64,000 nt of DNA. It comes from Chitinophaga polysaccharea (GTDB taxonomy: Bacteria > Bacteroidota > Bacteroidia > Chitinophagales > Chitinophagaceae). How positions within the stretch are numbered: position 1 is the stretch's first letter; the number at the start of each line of letters is the position of its first letter. The notes below the pieces were generated by a model. The model saw only the letters and a list, made by a program, of their open reading frames with translations. It made no database searches and was not told the DNA's origin. Location of the stretch: NCBI RefSeq assembly GCF_007829335.1, contig NZ_VIWO01000009.1:124001-188000 (forward strand), in the 5' to 3' direction. Made by a program: the position numbers and the translations under genes. Below, in pieces: positions 15,734-22,712 of this stretch.

Positions 15734-15864
15734 TTGTTTTTGGTTGTTGTGGCAATATTACAAATAAAAGAGCTATATTCAATTTGGCTAATCAAATGCT
15801 AACCTAAGATTTCCTGGAGTACCATGCCGCCGGGAAATTTTTTATCTTAAAAGCATCTCTATAT

Positions 15865-17391
15865 ATGCACCACGTCCATTGTAAAAGGATTACTTTATGG
15901 CTACTCTTCCTGTTTAAAGCAGCGTTGACTTTTTCTCAAACAACCAAGGCTCCAGAGATCCCCGGTGAAACATTTTCGTTTTCCACACCCGAAGATGAAG
16001 GGTTCTCTTCTAAGGGCTTAAGCGAGATATTCACTTATGTGAAAGAAAACAAATTAAATATTCACAGCCTTTTAATTATACGGAATAAGAAGATCGTACT
16101 GGACACCTATTTTTATCCGTTTCAACCAGGTTTGCGGCATGACGTAGCCTCTTGCACAAAATCGGTAACATCCCTGCTTATCGGTATAGCCATAGATAAG
16201 GGCTATATCAAAAGTGAGGATCAATTAGTGACATCATTTTTCCCGGAAATCAGATTAACGGCTAAGGGCTTTGAAACACTATCCATCAAAGACCTGCTTA
16301 CGATGAAATCGGGCTTTGATTGCGGCTTTTCAAATGAAGATAGCCTATTCCATAAATTATTTCCATCCGACAATTGGCCAAAATTTATTTTCAATGTTCC
16401 TTTTGTAACTAATCCCGGCCAGCAATTCTCCTATTGCAGTTGCAATTATTACCTGCTGGGGGAAATTATTTACCGGGCAACCAGGTTATCCCCGGAAAAT
16501 TTTGCTAAAAAATATCTCTTCAATGATTTGGGAATAAAGTCAGTTTATTGGTCGAAAAATAAACAGGGCATTCATTACGGTTGGGGGGACCTCGCCTTGC
16601 AGCCAATTGATCTCGCTAAAATTGGCCAACTATTGTTAGACGGCGGCAAATGGAATAGTAAGTCAATTATTTCCACAGACTGGATAAGGAAAGCCAAGTC
16701 CATGAACACCCTATTTCCAAACGGAAACGGCTACGGTTATGGTTTTTGGATCGACAAAGATCATAGCTACAATGCAGAGGGCAGGGGCACACAGCGATTA
16801 CATATCGATTCCATACACAACGCCCTTGTTGTGGTTACGGCAGGAGGGCTTGACGACGATCAGAAAGAACGGATTGGTGATATGATTGGTAATTCATTTC
16901 ACCCGGATAAAAAATTGCCCGGTGATCCGGTTGCCTTTAATAACCTGAAAAAACTGGAGCTTCAAGCGGCAAAAACGGTGATTGATTCGCCTAAGTACAT
17001 TTCCAACGCTGCTGACAAAGGGAAGTTGTTTAATAAAACAATTATTTTCCCCGCCAATAGTTTAGTCGTAGAAAGCGCTAAAATTATATCTAAGGAAGGG
17101 AACTTATCCCTTATGTTAAAGCAAACCGGGGAACAAGCCGTTACCTATCCTTTAGGAGTTGGTACTGCCTATAAATTTTACCTGGACGCTGGTTCCGGTC
17201 ATCTGTATGCGTTAAGAGGATATTGGAAAACCGCCAATGAATTTGAAATTGAGTTTAATATGCTGTCAAAGATTAATAAATACCTGGTTGATTTTAAAAT
17301 GGGAGATAATGGAAGCGAGGTTTCGATTAAGGAAGGGACGCATAAAACTAACGAGGTGTTTCCGGTGTCTGTGGCCAACCTCCATGAATAA
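15865..17391 (+). CDS. Secreted serine hydrolase, beta-lactamase/NylB-like
   Basis: A 508-residue secreted enzyme of the class C beta-lactamase / 6-aminohexanoate-dimer hydrolase superfamily. A signal peptide (about 1-24) is followed by the SxxK nucleophile motif Ser96-Cys-Thr-Lys99, and by FSYCSCNYYLLGE, in which Tyr190 is the probable general base; relatives read YSS or YSN where this reads YCS. WGDLALQPIDLAKIGQLLLDGG and GYGYGFWID are usual downstream blocks. The last 130 residues (after about 370) form an extra beta-rich domain found in many Bacteroidota members. Substrate is unknown: peptides, esters or amides are possible. Confidence 0.85.
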   Translation: MHHVHCKRITLWLLFLFKAALTFSQTTKAPEIPGETFSFSTPEDEGFSSKGLSEIFTYVKENKLNIHSLLIIRNKKIVLDTYFYPFQPGLRHDVASCTKSVTSLLIGIAIDKGYIKSEDQLVTSFFPEIRLTAKGFETLSIKDLLTMKSGFDCGFSNEDSLFHKLFPSDNWPKFIFNVPFVTNPGQQFSYCSCNYYLLGEIIYRATRLSPENFAKKYLFNDLGIKSVYWSKNKQGIHYGWGDLALQPIDLAKIGQLLLDGGKWNSKSIISTDWIRKAKSMNTLFPNGNGYGYGFWIDKDHSYNAEGRGTQRLHIDSIHNALVVVTAGGLDDDQKERIGDMIGNSFHPDKKLPGDPVAFNNLKKLELQAAKTVIDSPKYISNAADKGKLFNKTIIFPANSLVVESAKIISKEGNLSLMLKQTGEQAVTYPLGVGTAYKFYLDAGSGHLYALRGYWKTANEFEIEFNMLSKINKYLVDFKMGDNGSEVSIKEGTHKTNEVFPVSVANLHE

Positions 17392-17526
17392 ATCCCCATT
17401 TGTGCTACTGGGATGTAGGCACATTTCCGTATATCCCTTTACGTTTTTTGAAAAGGAGCCAGGGGAGATCGTATGCACTGAAACAGTGAAATCAATTCGC
17501 AAAAAACTAAACGCCTGACACGTGCG

Positions 17527-18060
17527 TTATCTTTGCATATTCCCCTGTACCGGGGCATACATAGGTGCATAAAAAGGAGAATAACCATAGTAGCTACCCC
17601 TGCTCACCCCCACACTACCAGAAATAGAAAATGTTCTGTCATTGCTGATATACATGACGCCTATTTTTGCATCAGGATAGGCGGCAAAGTGGTTAGGCTG
17701 CATCATGCCATTGCTTTTGTCCACAGGCTGATAAGGTATGCTATTGTAACGGAAGATGGAAGGTGTTGCCGATATGCTTCCGAAGGCAAACAGGTTATTG
17801 GTTAACTGACGGTTAATCTGCCATGACAGGGGTACCGACAAGAAGGAACCACTCCCTCCTTTAAAGGCTACAAAACCAGTGGAAACGCCGGCATATTTTG
17901 TTACAAACCACTTCTTATACACATGGTTGGTATCGCTCGCCTGTTGAGTTAGTTTAGAGGCAGATTCGGTTCGGTTCATAGCACCGAAAGAGGGATCTGT
18001 CTGTGCCTTTGCGGCCACACACCACATTAAAACTGTAGCAAAAAGGACGTTCCGTAACAT
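17527..18060 (-). CDS. Hypothetical secreted protein
   Basis: A 177-residue protein with a clear signal peptide (MLRNVLFATVLMWCVAAKAQ), then a region rich in Ser, Gly and aromatic residues that looks like short beta strands (SVPLSWQINRQLTNNLFAFGS, IGVMYIS, FSISGSVGVSRGSYYG). The C-terminus is Tyr/Pro-rich (YYGYSPFYAPMYAP). I do not recognise a family; the pattern suggests an outer-membrane or surface beta protein. The start at 18060 is preferred over the Met six codons earlier because it begins a normal signal peptide. It stands alone, with 135 bp of featureless sequence separating it from the serine hydrolase. Confidence 0.6.
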   Translation of the reverse strand: MLRNVLFATVLMWCVAAKAQTDPSFGAMNRTESASKLTQQASDTNHVYKKWFVTKYAGVSTGFVAFKGGSGSFLSVPLSWQINRQLTNNLFAFGSISATPSIFRYNSIPYQPVDKSNGMMQPNHFAAYPDAKIGVMYISNDRTFSISGSVGVSRGSYYGYSPFYAPMYAPVQGNMQR

Positions 18061-18175
18061 ATGGATAAAGATAAGCATCCTTTTTTTATTAAAATGCTAA
18101 TAGTATCATAATATGCGGAATCGCCCCCGGGTGTATAGGGAGGCTTATTCGTCATCACGCTTTCTCCGTACGATT

Positions 18176-18243
18176 ATTAACCTAGATTAATCCCGGTTCT
18201 TAATATAGGTTATTGGTGATAATTATTGAAAGCAGGAGTTTTG
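18176..18243 (+). promoter_or_regulatory. Tandem operator and promoter of the alpha/beta hydrolase gene
   Basis: Two direct repeats, ATTAACCTAGATTAAT (18176-18191) and CTTAATATAGGTTATT (18199-18214), start 23 bp apart. A -7-like box GAGTTTTG (18236-18243) starts 37 bp after the second repeat, and TTG at 18213-18215 lies 20 nt before it. The same layout with the same spacings occurs at 19239-19306. The second repeat touches the -33 zone, a place typical of activators, although repression is also possible. Confidence 0.65.
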
Positions 18244-18343
18244 TCTCGTCATTCAACACTACTGGTAGAGAACGACTACAACTATTCATTCGTTAAGCAG
18301 GAAACCAGGCTAATTTATTAACTATCACTTAAACTCAAAAAAC

Positions 18344-19165
18344 ATGAACAAGATCACTGTTAAAGACGGCACCGAAATTTATTACAAAGATTGGGGAACC
18401 GGTCAACCCATTGTTTTCCATCATGGCTGGCCATTATCCAGCGATGACTGGGACGCTCAAATGATTTTTTTCCTGAATCAGGGCTTCAGGGTGATCGCTT
18501 TCGATCGCAGAGGCCATGGAAGATCCAGTCAAACAGCTATCGGGCATGATATGGATACCTATGCATCAGATGTGGCGGAGCTGGTAAAAGCGCTTGATTT
18601 GAAAAATGCGGTGCATATCGGGCATTCCACCGGTGGAGGTGAAGTGATCCGTTATGTAGCAAAACATGGAAAGGGCCGGGTGGCTAAGGCTGTGCTGGTG
18701 AGCGCTGTTACGCCGATCATGGTAAAGAACGAAAACAATCCCGATGGTGTGCCATTGTCTGTATTCGATGAAATCCGTGCTAATACGGCCACTCACCGTC
18801 AGCAGTATTTCCAGGACTTTACCATTCCATTTTACGGTTACAACCGGGAAGGGGCTAAGAAATCACAAGGTATCATGGACAACTGGTGGCGTCAGGGCAT
18901 GATGGGAGCCATCAAGGCACATTACGACTGTATTAAGGCTTTCTCTGAAACAGACTTTACAGAAGATCTTAAAAGCGTTGATATTCCTGTATTGGTTATG
19001 CATGGTGAGGATGACCAGATCGTACCCATCGCTACTACCGGCGTGAAGGCAGCCAAATTGCTGAAAAATGGCCGTTTAATTACCTATCCGGGTTTCCCGC
19101 ACGGAATGCCCACTACAGAAGCGGCTACCATCAATGCAGACCTGCTGGCTTTTATTAAAGAATAA
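18344..19165 (+). CDS. Alpha/beta hydrolase, non-haem chloroperoxidase/arylesterase type
   Basis: A 273-residue alpha/beta-hydrolase of the cofactor-free haloperoxidase (chloroperoxidase) group. The triad is visible: nucleophile Ser95 in GHSTGGG, Asp224 in HGEDDQIVP and His253 in GFPHGMP; the oxyanion motif is HHGWPLSSDDW. There is no signal peptide. These proteins have esterase and perhydrolase activity in vitro; natural substrates are often unknown. It is terminated separately (19189-19223) but shares its operator layout with the pirin operon behind it, so it is probably part of the same stress response. Confidence 0.9.
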   Translation: MNKITVKDGTEIYYKDWGTGQPIVFHHGWPLSSDDWDAQMIFFLNQGFRVIAFDRRGHGRSSQTAIGHDMDTYASDVAELVKALDLKNAVHIGHSTGGGEVIRYVAKHGKGRVAKAVLVSAVTPIMVKNENNPDGVPLSVFDEIRANTATHRQQYFQDFTIPFYGYNREGAKKSQGIMDNWWRQGMMGAIKAHYDCIKAFSETDFTEDLKSVDIPVLVMHGEDDQIVPIATTGVKAAKLLKNGRLITYPGFPHGMPTTEAATINADLLAFIKE

Positions 19166-19188
19166 CCATTAAGCTGATCATTTACAAT

Positions 19189-19223
19189 CAATGGCCGGGA
19201 GTTATTCCAGGCCATTGTTTTTT
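19189..19223 (+). terminator. Rho-independent terminator after the alpha/beta hydrolase gene
   Basis: CAATGGCC (19189-19196) pairs perfectly with GGCCATTG (19210-19217), extended by inner GGA/TCC pairs, and is followed by TTTTTT. It separates this gene from the pirin operon. Confidence 0.85.
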
Positions 19224-19238
19224 GAACGTACCCGAAAT

Positions 19239-19306
19239 CTTAATATAGATTAACCCGGTTTCTTAACCTGGTTCATAGGCAAATGAGGCCATATAACGGA
19301 ACTTTG
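19239..19306 (+). promoter_or_regulatory. Tandem operator and promoter of the pirin operon
   Basis: Direct repeats CTTAATATAGATTAAC (19239-19254) and CTTAACCTGGTTCAT (19262-19276) start 23 bp apart, and GAACTTTG (19299-19306) starts 37 bp after the second. Compared with 18176 the first 41 bases match at 29 positions without gaps. The linker CCCGGTT is also shared. The regulator is not known. Confidence 0.65.
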
Positions 19307-19325
19307 TTTTATAAATATAAAGGCG

Positions 19326-20051
19326 ATGGCACAGTATATTTTTCATAAAGCAGACACCCGCGGGCATGATCATCATGACTGGCTGGATAGTCAGAAAACA
19401 TTCAGTTTTGGCGATTATTACAATCCCAGGAGAATGGGTTTTGGCGCACTGAGGGTGCTGAATGACGACACGCTGCCTGGCGGCAAAGGATTTGGGCGGC
19501 ATCCGCACGATAATATGGAAATTATCAGTATCCCGTTGAAAGGAAGCCTCCGGCATGAGGATTCGGCCGGAAACAAGGCCATAGCAGCAGCAGGAACCAT
19601 CCAGGTAATGCACGCCGGCAGCGGCCTGTTTCATAGTGAATATAATAACAGCAGCGACGAGGCAGCCGAATTTCTCCAGATCTGGGTCTATCCCGAAGAC
19701 CTGAATACGCCACCGAGATATACGTTGGGAGAGCTGCCGCCTCCGGCAGAAAGAAATCGGCTGCATACGTTTATCGGGCCCGATAGTCCCAACGGGATTG
19801 CTATTCGCAAAGATGTATGGTTCAGCATCGGGTATTTCGATTACGGCGTTTCGTTTAGTTATCCCGTACGTCAGCCAGGCAATGGCGTGTATGCTTTCGT
19901 CATAGATGGACGCTTATCTGTCGATGGGAAAGAACTTTCAGCCAGGGACGGACTGGGCATATGGGAGTCGGAGCGTATCGAAGTAAAAGGACTGAGTGAG
20001 GATGCCCGCCTGTTGATAATGGAGGTACCCATGATCATTAAACCGCAATAA
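19326..20051 (+). CDS. Pirin family protein (YhhW-like)
   Basis: A 241-residue bicupin of the pirin family, like E. coli YhhW, which has quercetin 2,3-dioxygenase activity. The N-terminal cupin carries the metal ligands His59, His61 (GFGRHPHDNMEIIS), His103 and Glu105 (GLFHSEYN). The region RGHDHHDWLDSQKTFSFGDYY-like start is typical. Cytoplasmic. It heads a four-gene run with short gaps (9, 10 and 7 bp) and sits behind the shared tandem operator. In other bacteria pirins of this kind are induced by quinones and other electrophiles. Confidence 0.92.
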   Translation: MAQYIFHKADTRGHDHHDWLDSQKTFSFGDYYNPRRMGFGALRVLNDDTLPGGKGFGRHPHDNMEIISIPLKGSLRHEDSAGNKAIAAAGTIQVMHAGSGLFHSEYNNSSDEAAEFLQIWVYPEDLNTPPRYTLGELPPPAERNRLHTFIGPDSPNGIAIRKDVWFSIGYFDYGVSFSYPVRQPGNGVYAFVIDGRLSVDGKELSARDGLGIWESERIEVKGLSEDARLLIMEVPMIIKPQ

Positions 20052-20060
20052 TTTATTGCT

Positions 20061-20372
20061 ATGAACAATCACTTAAAACTGCTCGCTGTTGGATACGATC
20101 CTGCTATTATGCAGGTGGTAGAGCGGCTGCTTAATAGCCACACCGGCTGGCATGGTGTTATTGCACTTACCAGGGAAGAAGGGCTGGAAAAATTGCTCAA
20201 CGAAAACTATGACGCCCTGTTGCTTTGCGTAGGCGTAAGCGCCGACGATGAGGAGGCATTTCACAGGGTAGTCAACAACCATCATCTGTCAACCATCATT
20301 ATAAGACATTACGGGGGCGGCAGTGGACTGCTGGAAAATGAACTGCGTGCCGCACTCGATCATCAACAATAA
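20061..20372 (+). CDS. Small receiver-like protein
   Basis: A 103-residue protein that reads like a shortened, degenerate response-regulator receiver domain: LKLLAVGYDPAIMQVVERLL (first strand and helix), GVIALTREEGLEKLLNENYDALLLCVG (strands 2-3 with helix), then STIIIRHYGG. The acidic pocket and the phosphoacceptor Asp are not evident (LLLCVG in place of a LLLDxxxP-like loop), so it is unlikely to be phosphorylated. It may be a protein-protein partner. It sits between pirin and the dioxygenase with 9-bp and 10-bp gaps, in frame with the operon. Confidence 0.6.
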   Translation: MNNHLKLLAVGYDPAIMQVVERLLNSHTGWHGVIALTREEGLEKLLNENYDALLLCVGVSADDEEAFHRVVNNHHLSTIIIRHYGGGSGLLENELRAALDHQQ

Positions 20373-20382
20373 AAGTACAACT

Positions 20383-21318
20383 ATGGAAAAACAAATACTG
20401 GGTCTTCACCATATTACCGCTATTGCGGGTGATGCCCAACGCAACTATGATTTTTATACCGGTGTACTTGGACTCAGAATGGTGAAGAAGACCGTTAACT
20501 TTGATGATCCGGGGACTTACCATTTCTACTATGGTGATGAGCATGGCACTCCCGGTACCATCCTCACTTTTTTCCCGTGGGGAAATATTGCTTCCGGTCG
20601 CGCAGGGACAGGTATGGCGACTGAAATAACTTATGCCGTACCAGAAGGTAGCCTGGATGCGTGGAAAGAACGGTTGTCCCGCTTTAAAGTGCCTTTCTCC
20701 GAAATAAAAGAACACTTCGGCGAGCCCTATCTTTCTTTCACAGATCCCGATGGACTTAATATCAACCTGGTGGTGCCCAAAACTCCGGATACCAGGGCGC
20801 CCTGGCAAACAAACGAGGTAAAGGCAGACATAGCAACAAGAGGTTTCCATAGTACTACCTTATCCCTGAAGGAAATAGATGCCACCGCGAGCGTGCTGAC
20901 AGACATATTCGGTTATCGCCTGCTGGCCCAGGAAGGAAACCGTTACCGCTTTATCACCGATACGGTGCAACAGGCAGGTATCATCGATTTACTGGCATTG
21001 CCGGAAGGACAGCGTGGTTTAAGCGGCGCGGGTATCAATCACCATGTGGCTTTCCGGGTTGCTAACGATACTATCCAGATGGAATACCAGGAAAAGGTGT
21101 TAAGCAAAGGACTGCAAATCACGCCTAAAATTGACCGGGATTATTTTTTCTCTTTATATTTCAGAGAACCAGGCGGTGTATTGTTTGAAATCGCGACAGA
21201 CAACCCCGGCTTTACAGTAGACGAGCCGCTTGACAAACTGGGCATGAGTCTCAGATTGCCCAAACAGTATGAGCCAGCCAGGGGCGAGATTGAAAAAGTA
21301 TTACCAGTATTAAAATAA
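20383..21318 (+). CDS. Ring-cleaving dioxygenase, MhqO-like (glyoxalase fold)
   Basis: A 311-residue protein with two glyoxalase/VOC modules, like the hydroquinone-specific dioxygenases MhqO/MhqA of Bacillus and LinE/PcpA. It begins ILGLHHITAIAGDAQRNYDFYTGVLGLR, with a first metal-binding His, has HFYYGDEHGTPGTILTFFPW, and a second module with GFHSTTLSL, GINHHVAFRV and RDYFFSLYFREPGGVLFEIATD (His and Glu ligands). The probable reaction is Fe(II)-dependent ring cleavage of a hydroquinone or catechol. The Met at 20383 is chosen because the earlier frame overlaps the previous gene and adds an unrelated stretch. Confidence 0.9.
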   Translation: MEKQILGLHHITAIAGDAQRNYDFYTGVLGLRMVKKTVNFDDPGTYHFYYGDEHGTPGTILTFFPWGNIASGRAGTGMATEITYAVPEGSLDAWKERLSRFKVPFSEIKEHFGEPYLSFTDPDGLNINLVVPKTPDTRAPWQTNEVKADIATRGFHSTTLSLKEIDATASVLTDIFGYRLLAQEGNRYRFITDTVQQAGIIDLLALPEGQRGLSGAGINHHVAFRVANDTIQMEYQEKVLSKGLQITPKIDRDYFFSLYFREPGGVLFEIATDNPGFTVDEPLDKLGMSLRLPKQYEPARGEIEKVLPVLK

Positions 21319-21325
21319 CGGTGAC

Positions 21326-21943
21326 ATGCATAAAGAAAATATCATCACGGCCGGAACGCCAGTAGCAATCGCTTCGAAGGCATTGATCATGCTACATGGC
21401 AGGGGGGCGTCGGCAGAAGATATCCTGTCGCTGGCGCAGTGGTTTCCTGTTGGCGACTATGCGCTGTTGGCGCCACAGGCAACCAACCATACCTGGTATC
21501 CGCAGTCGTTCCTTGCGCCGCCGGCGGAGAATGAGCCCTGGCTTTCTTCTGCGCTAAGCCTGCTGAAAAGCACGACGGATAAGTTGCTGCAACAGGGCAT
21601 TGCGCCGGAGCATATTTACTTCCTCGGCTTTTCCCAGGGCGCTTGTCTTACGCTCGAATTTATTGCCAGGAACGCGGCAAGATATGGCGGCGCTGTGGCT
21701 TTCACCGGTGGCCTGATTGGCGACCGGGTATATTCTGAAAACTACAATGGAGCGTTTGATGGCATGCCTGTCTTCATCGGTAGTTCCAATCCCGATTTCC
21801 ATGTGCCTGTGCAACGGGTACATGAATCCACCGCCATCTTACAAAAGATGGGCGCCCGCGTAACGGAAAAGATCTATGACAATATGGGACATACGATCAT
21901 CGAAGATGAGATCAGGCAAGCCAATGAACTGATATTTAGTTAG
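21326..21943 (+). CDS. Phospholipase/carboxylesterase family hydrolase, MhqD-like
   Basis: A 205-residue alpha/beta-hydrolase of the phospholipase/carboxylesterase family, like MhqD, which is co-regulated with MhqO in Bacillus quinone stress. Motifs are IMLHGRGASAEDIL (oxyanion loop), PWLSSALSLL, the nucleophile Ser103 in LGFSQGACLT, and the C-terminal GHTIIEDEI with the catalytic His. It lies 7 bp after the dioxygenase and is the last gene of the operon. It may hydrolyse the ring-cleavage product; this is inferred from the pairing. Confidence 0.9.
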   Translation: MHKENIITAGTPVAIASKALIMLHGRGASAEDILSLAQWFPVGDYALLAPQATNHTWYPQSFLAPPAENEPWLSSALSLLKSTTDKLLQQGIAPEHIYFLGFSQGACLTLEFIARNAARYGGAVAFTGGLIGDRVYSENYNGAFDGMPVFIGSSNPDFHVPVQRVHESTAILQKMGARVTEKIYDNMGHTIIEDEIRQANELIFS

Positions 21944-21946
21944 CTG

Positions 21947-22528
21947 CTATTTCTTTTTGTGCATGGTGCTTCTCACTTTGCTCAAAAATTCCGGCGATAC
22001 CCCCAGGTAACGGGCTATCTGGTTCTGCGGTACACGTTGCACCACCTGGGGGTATTTTTCGAGAAAAGCGACATACCGCTGTTCTGCGGTCTGTGAAACA
22101 AGGCTGTGGACGCGCTTCTGCAATGCAAAGAGCGATCGCTGTATCAGCAGCCGGAACAACGTCTCAAACTTGGGTATTTTTTCGTACAGCGCCGCCTTGC
22201 TCTTATGGTCAATGACCAGCAGTTCGCAATCTTCCAGCGATTCGATGAACATATTGGAAGGCGTCTGTTCCGTAAAACTGTAGGGATCACTTACCCACCA
22301 GTCTTCTATGGCAAAGGAAAGTATTGTTTCTGTGCCATCATCACTCAGGTAATAGGTGCGGATGCAACCTTTTACGATGTACGCTTCAAAGTCGCATATC
22401 TCGCCATCCTGCAGGAGATAAGTGCGTTTCCTCACCCGCCTGAATTTGAGCAGGGAATGAAAGAGCTGTCGCTCTTCCGGCGTCAGCGATATGATACGGT
22501 CTACGAATTGATCGATCTGTTCAAACAT
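21947..22528 (-). CDS. Crp/Fnr family transcriptional regulator
   Basis: A 193-residue regulator: an N-terminal cyclic-nucleotide-binding-like domain (about 20-120, with YLLQDGEICDFEAYIVKGCIRTYYL) and a C-terminal winged helix (ARYLGVSPEFLSKVRSTMHKK). It lacks the N-terminal cysteines of Fnr and a complete cAMP pocket, as is common in the Bacteroidota group. It converges on the carboxylesterase with a 3-bp gap. It may control the neighbouring quinone module, but the tandem operators there do not resemble the TGTGA-type sites of the family. Confidence 0.88.
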   Translation of the reverse strand: MFEQIDQFVDRIISLTPEERQLFHSLLKFRRVRKRTYLLQDGEICDFEAYIVKGCIRTYYLSDDGTETILSFAIEDWWVSDPYSFTEQTPSNMFIESLEDCELLVIDHKSKAALYEKIPKFETLFRLLIQRSLFALQKRVHSLVSQTAEQRYVAFLEKYPQVVQRVPQNQIARYLGVSPEFLSKVRSTMHKKK

Positions 22529-22552
22529 AGTCTGTTAAAGATAGGTTATTAG

Positions 22553-22560
22553 TACTTTTG
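22553..22560 (+). promoter_or_regulatory. Possible promoter for the GAF sigma-54 activator gene
   Basis: TACTTTTG (22553-22560) is a full TAnnTTTG match, with TCTG 18 nt upstream (22531-22534). It would give a leader of about 145 nt that contains both shared motifs at 22625 and 22668. Confidence 0.35.
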
Positions 22561-22624
22561 CGCTTTGCCATTCCCGGTAAATACGCGACACCCTATAGCC
22601 AAACCATATACCTGAATGCAACTT

Positions 22625-22645
22625 ATTGGATATCAATTTTTAATG
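22625..22645 (+). repeat. Shared 21-bp motif, copy A
   Basis: The 21-bp motif reads ATTGGATATC at 22625-22634, then AATTTTTAATG at 22635-22645. It matches a second copy at 35098-35118 at 19 of 21 bases. Both copies lie on the plus strand, about 60-70 bp upstream of a plus-strand start codon (22713 and 35178). Probably a regulator-binding site. Confidence 0.5.
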
Positions 22646-22667
22646 AGAATTTGACGAAAGTGCCTTC

Positions 22668-22683
22668 TTACGATATATCGTAA
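22668..22683. promoter_or_regulatory. 16-bp palindrome, copy A
   Basis: TTACGATATATCGTAA is a perfect palindrome, 30 bp before the start of the sigma-54 activator gene. A relative, TTACG-N6-CGTAA, lies at 35022-35037 ahead of the large minus-strand operon. It looks like an operator for a dimeric repressor. Confidence 0.6.
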
Positions 22684-22712
22684 TTTTATGAAAGCTTTTG
22701 TATTATTGTAGA

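Noticed and set aside
14804-17526. Attachment-site repeat for an island bounded by tRNA-Leu
   Set aside because: No copy of the tRNA 3' end and no integrase gene was seen, so no element is annotated.
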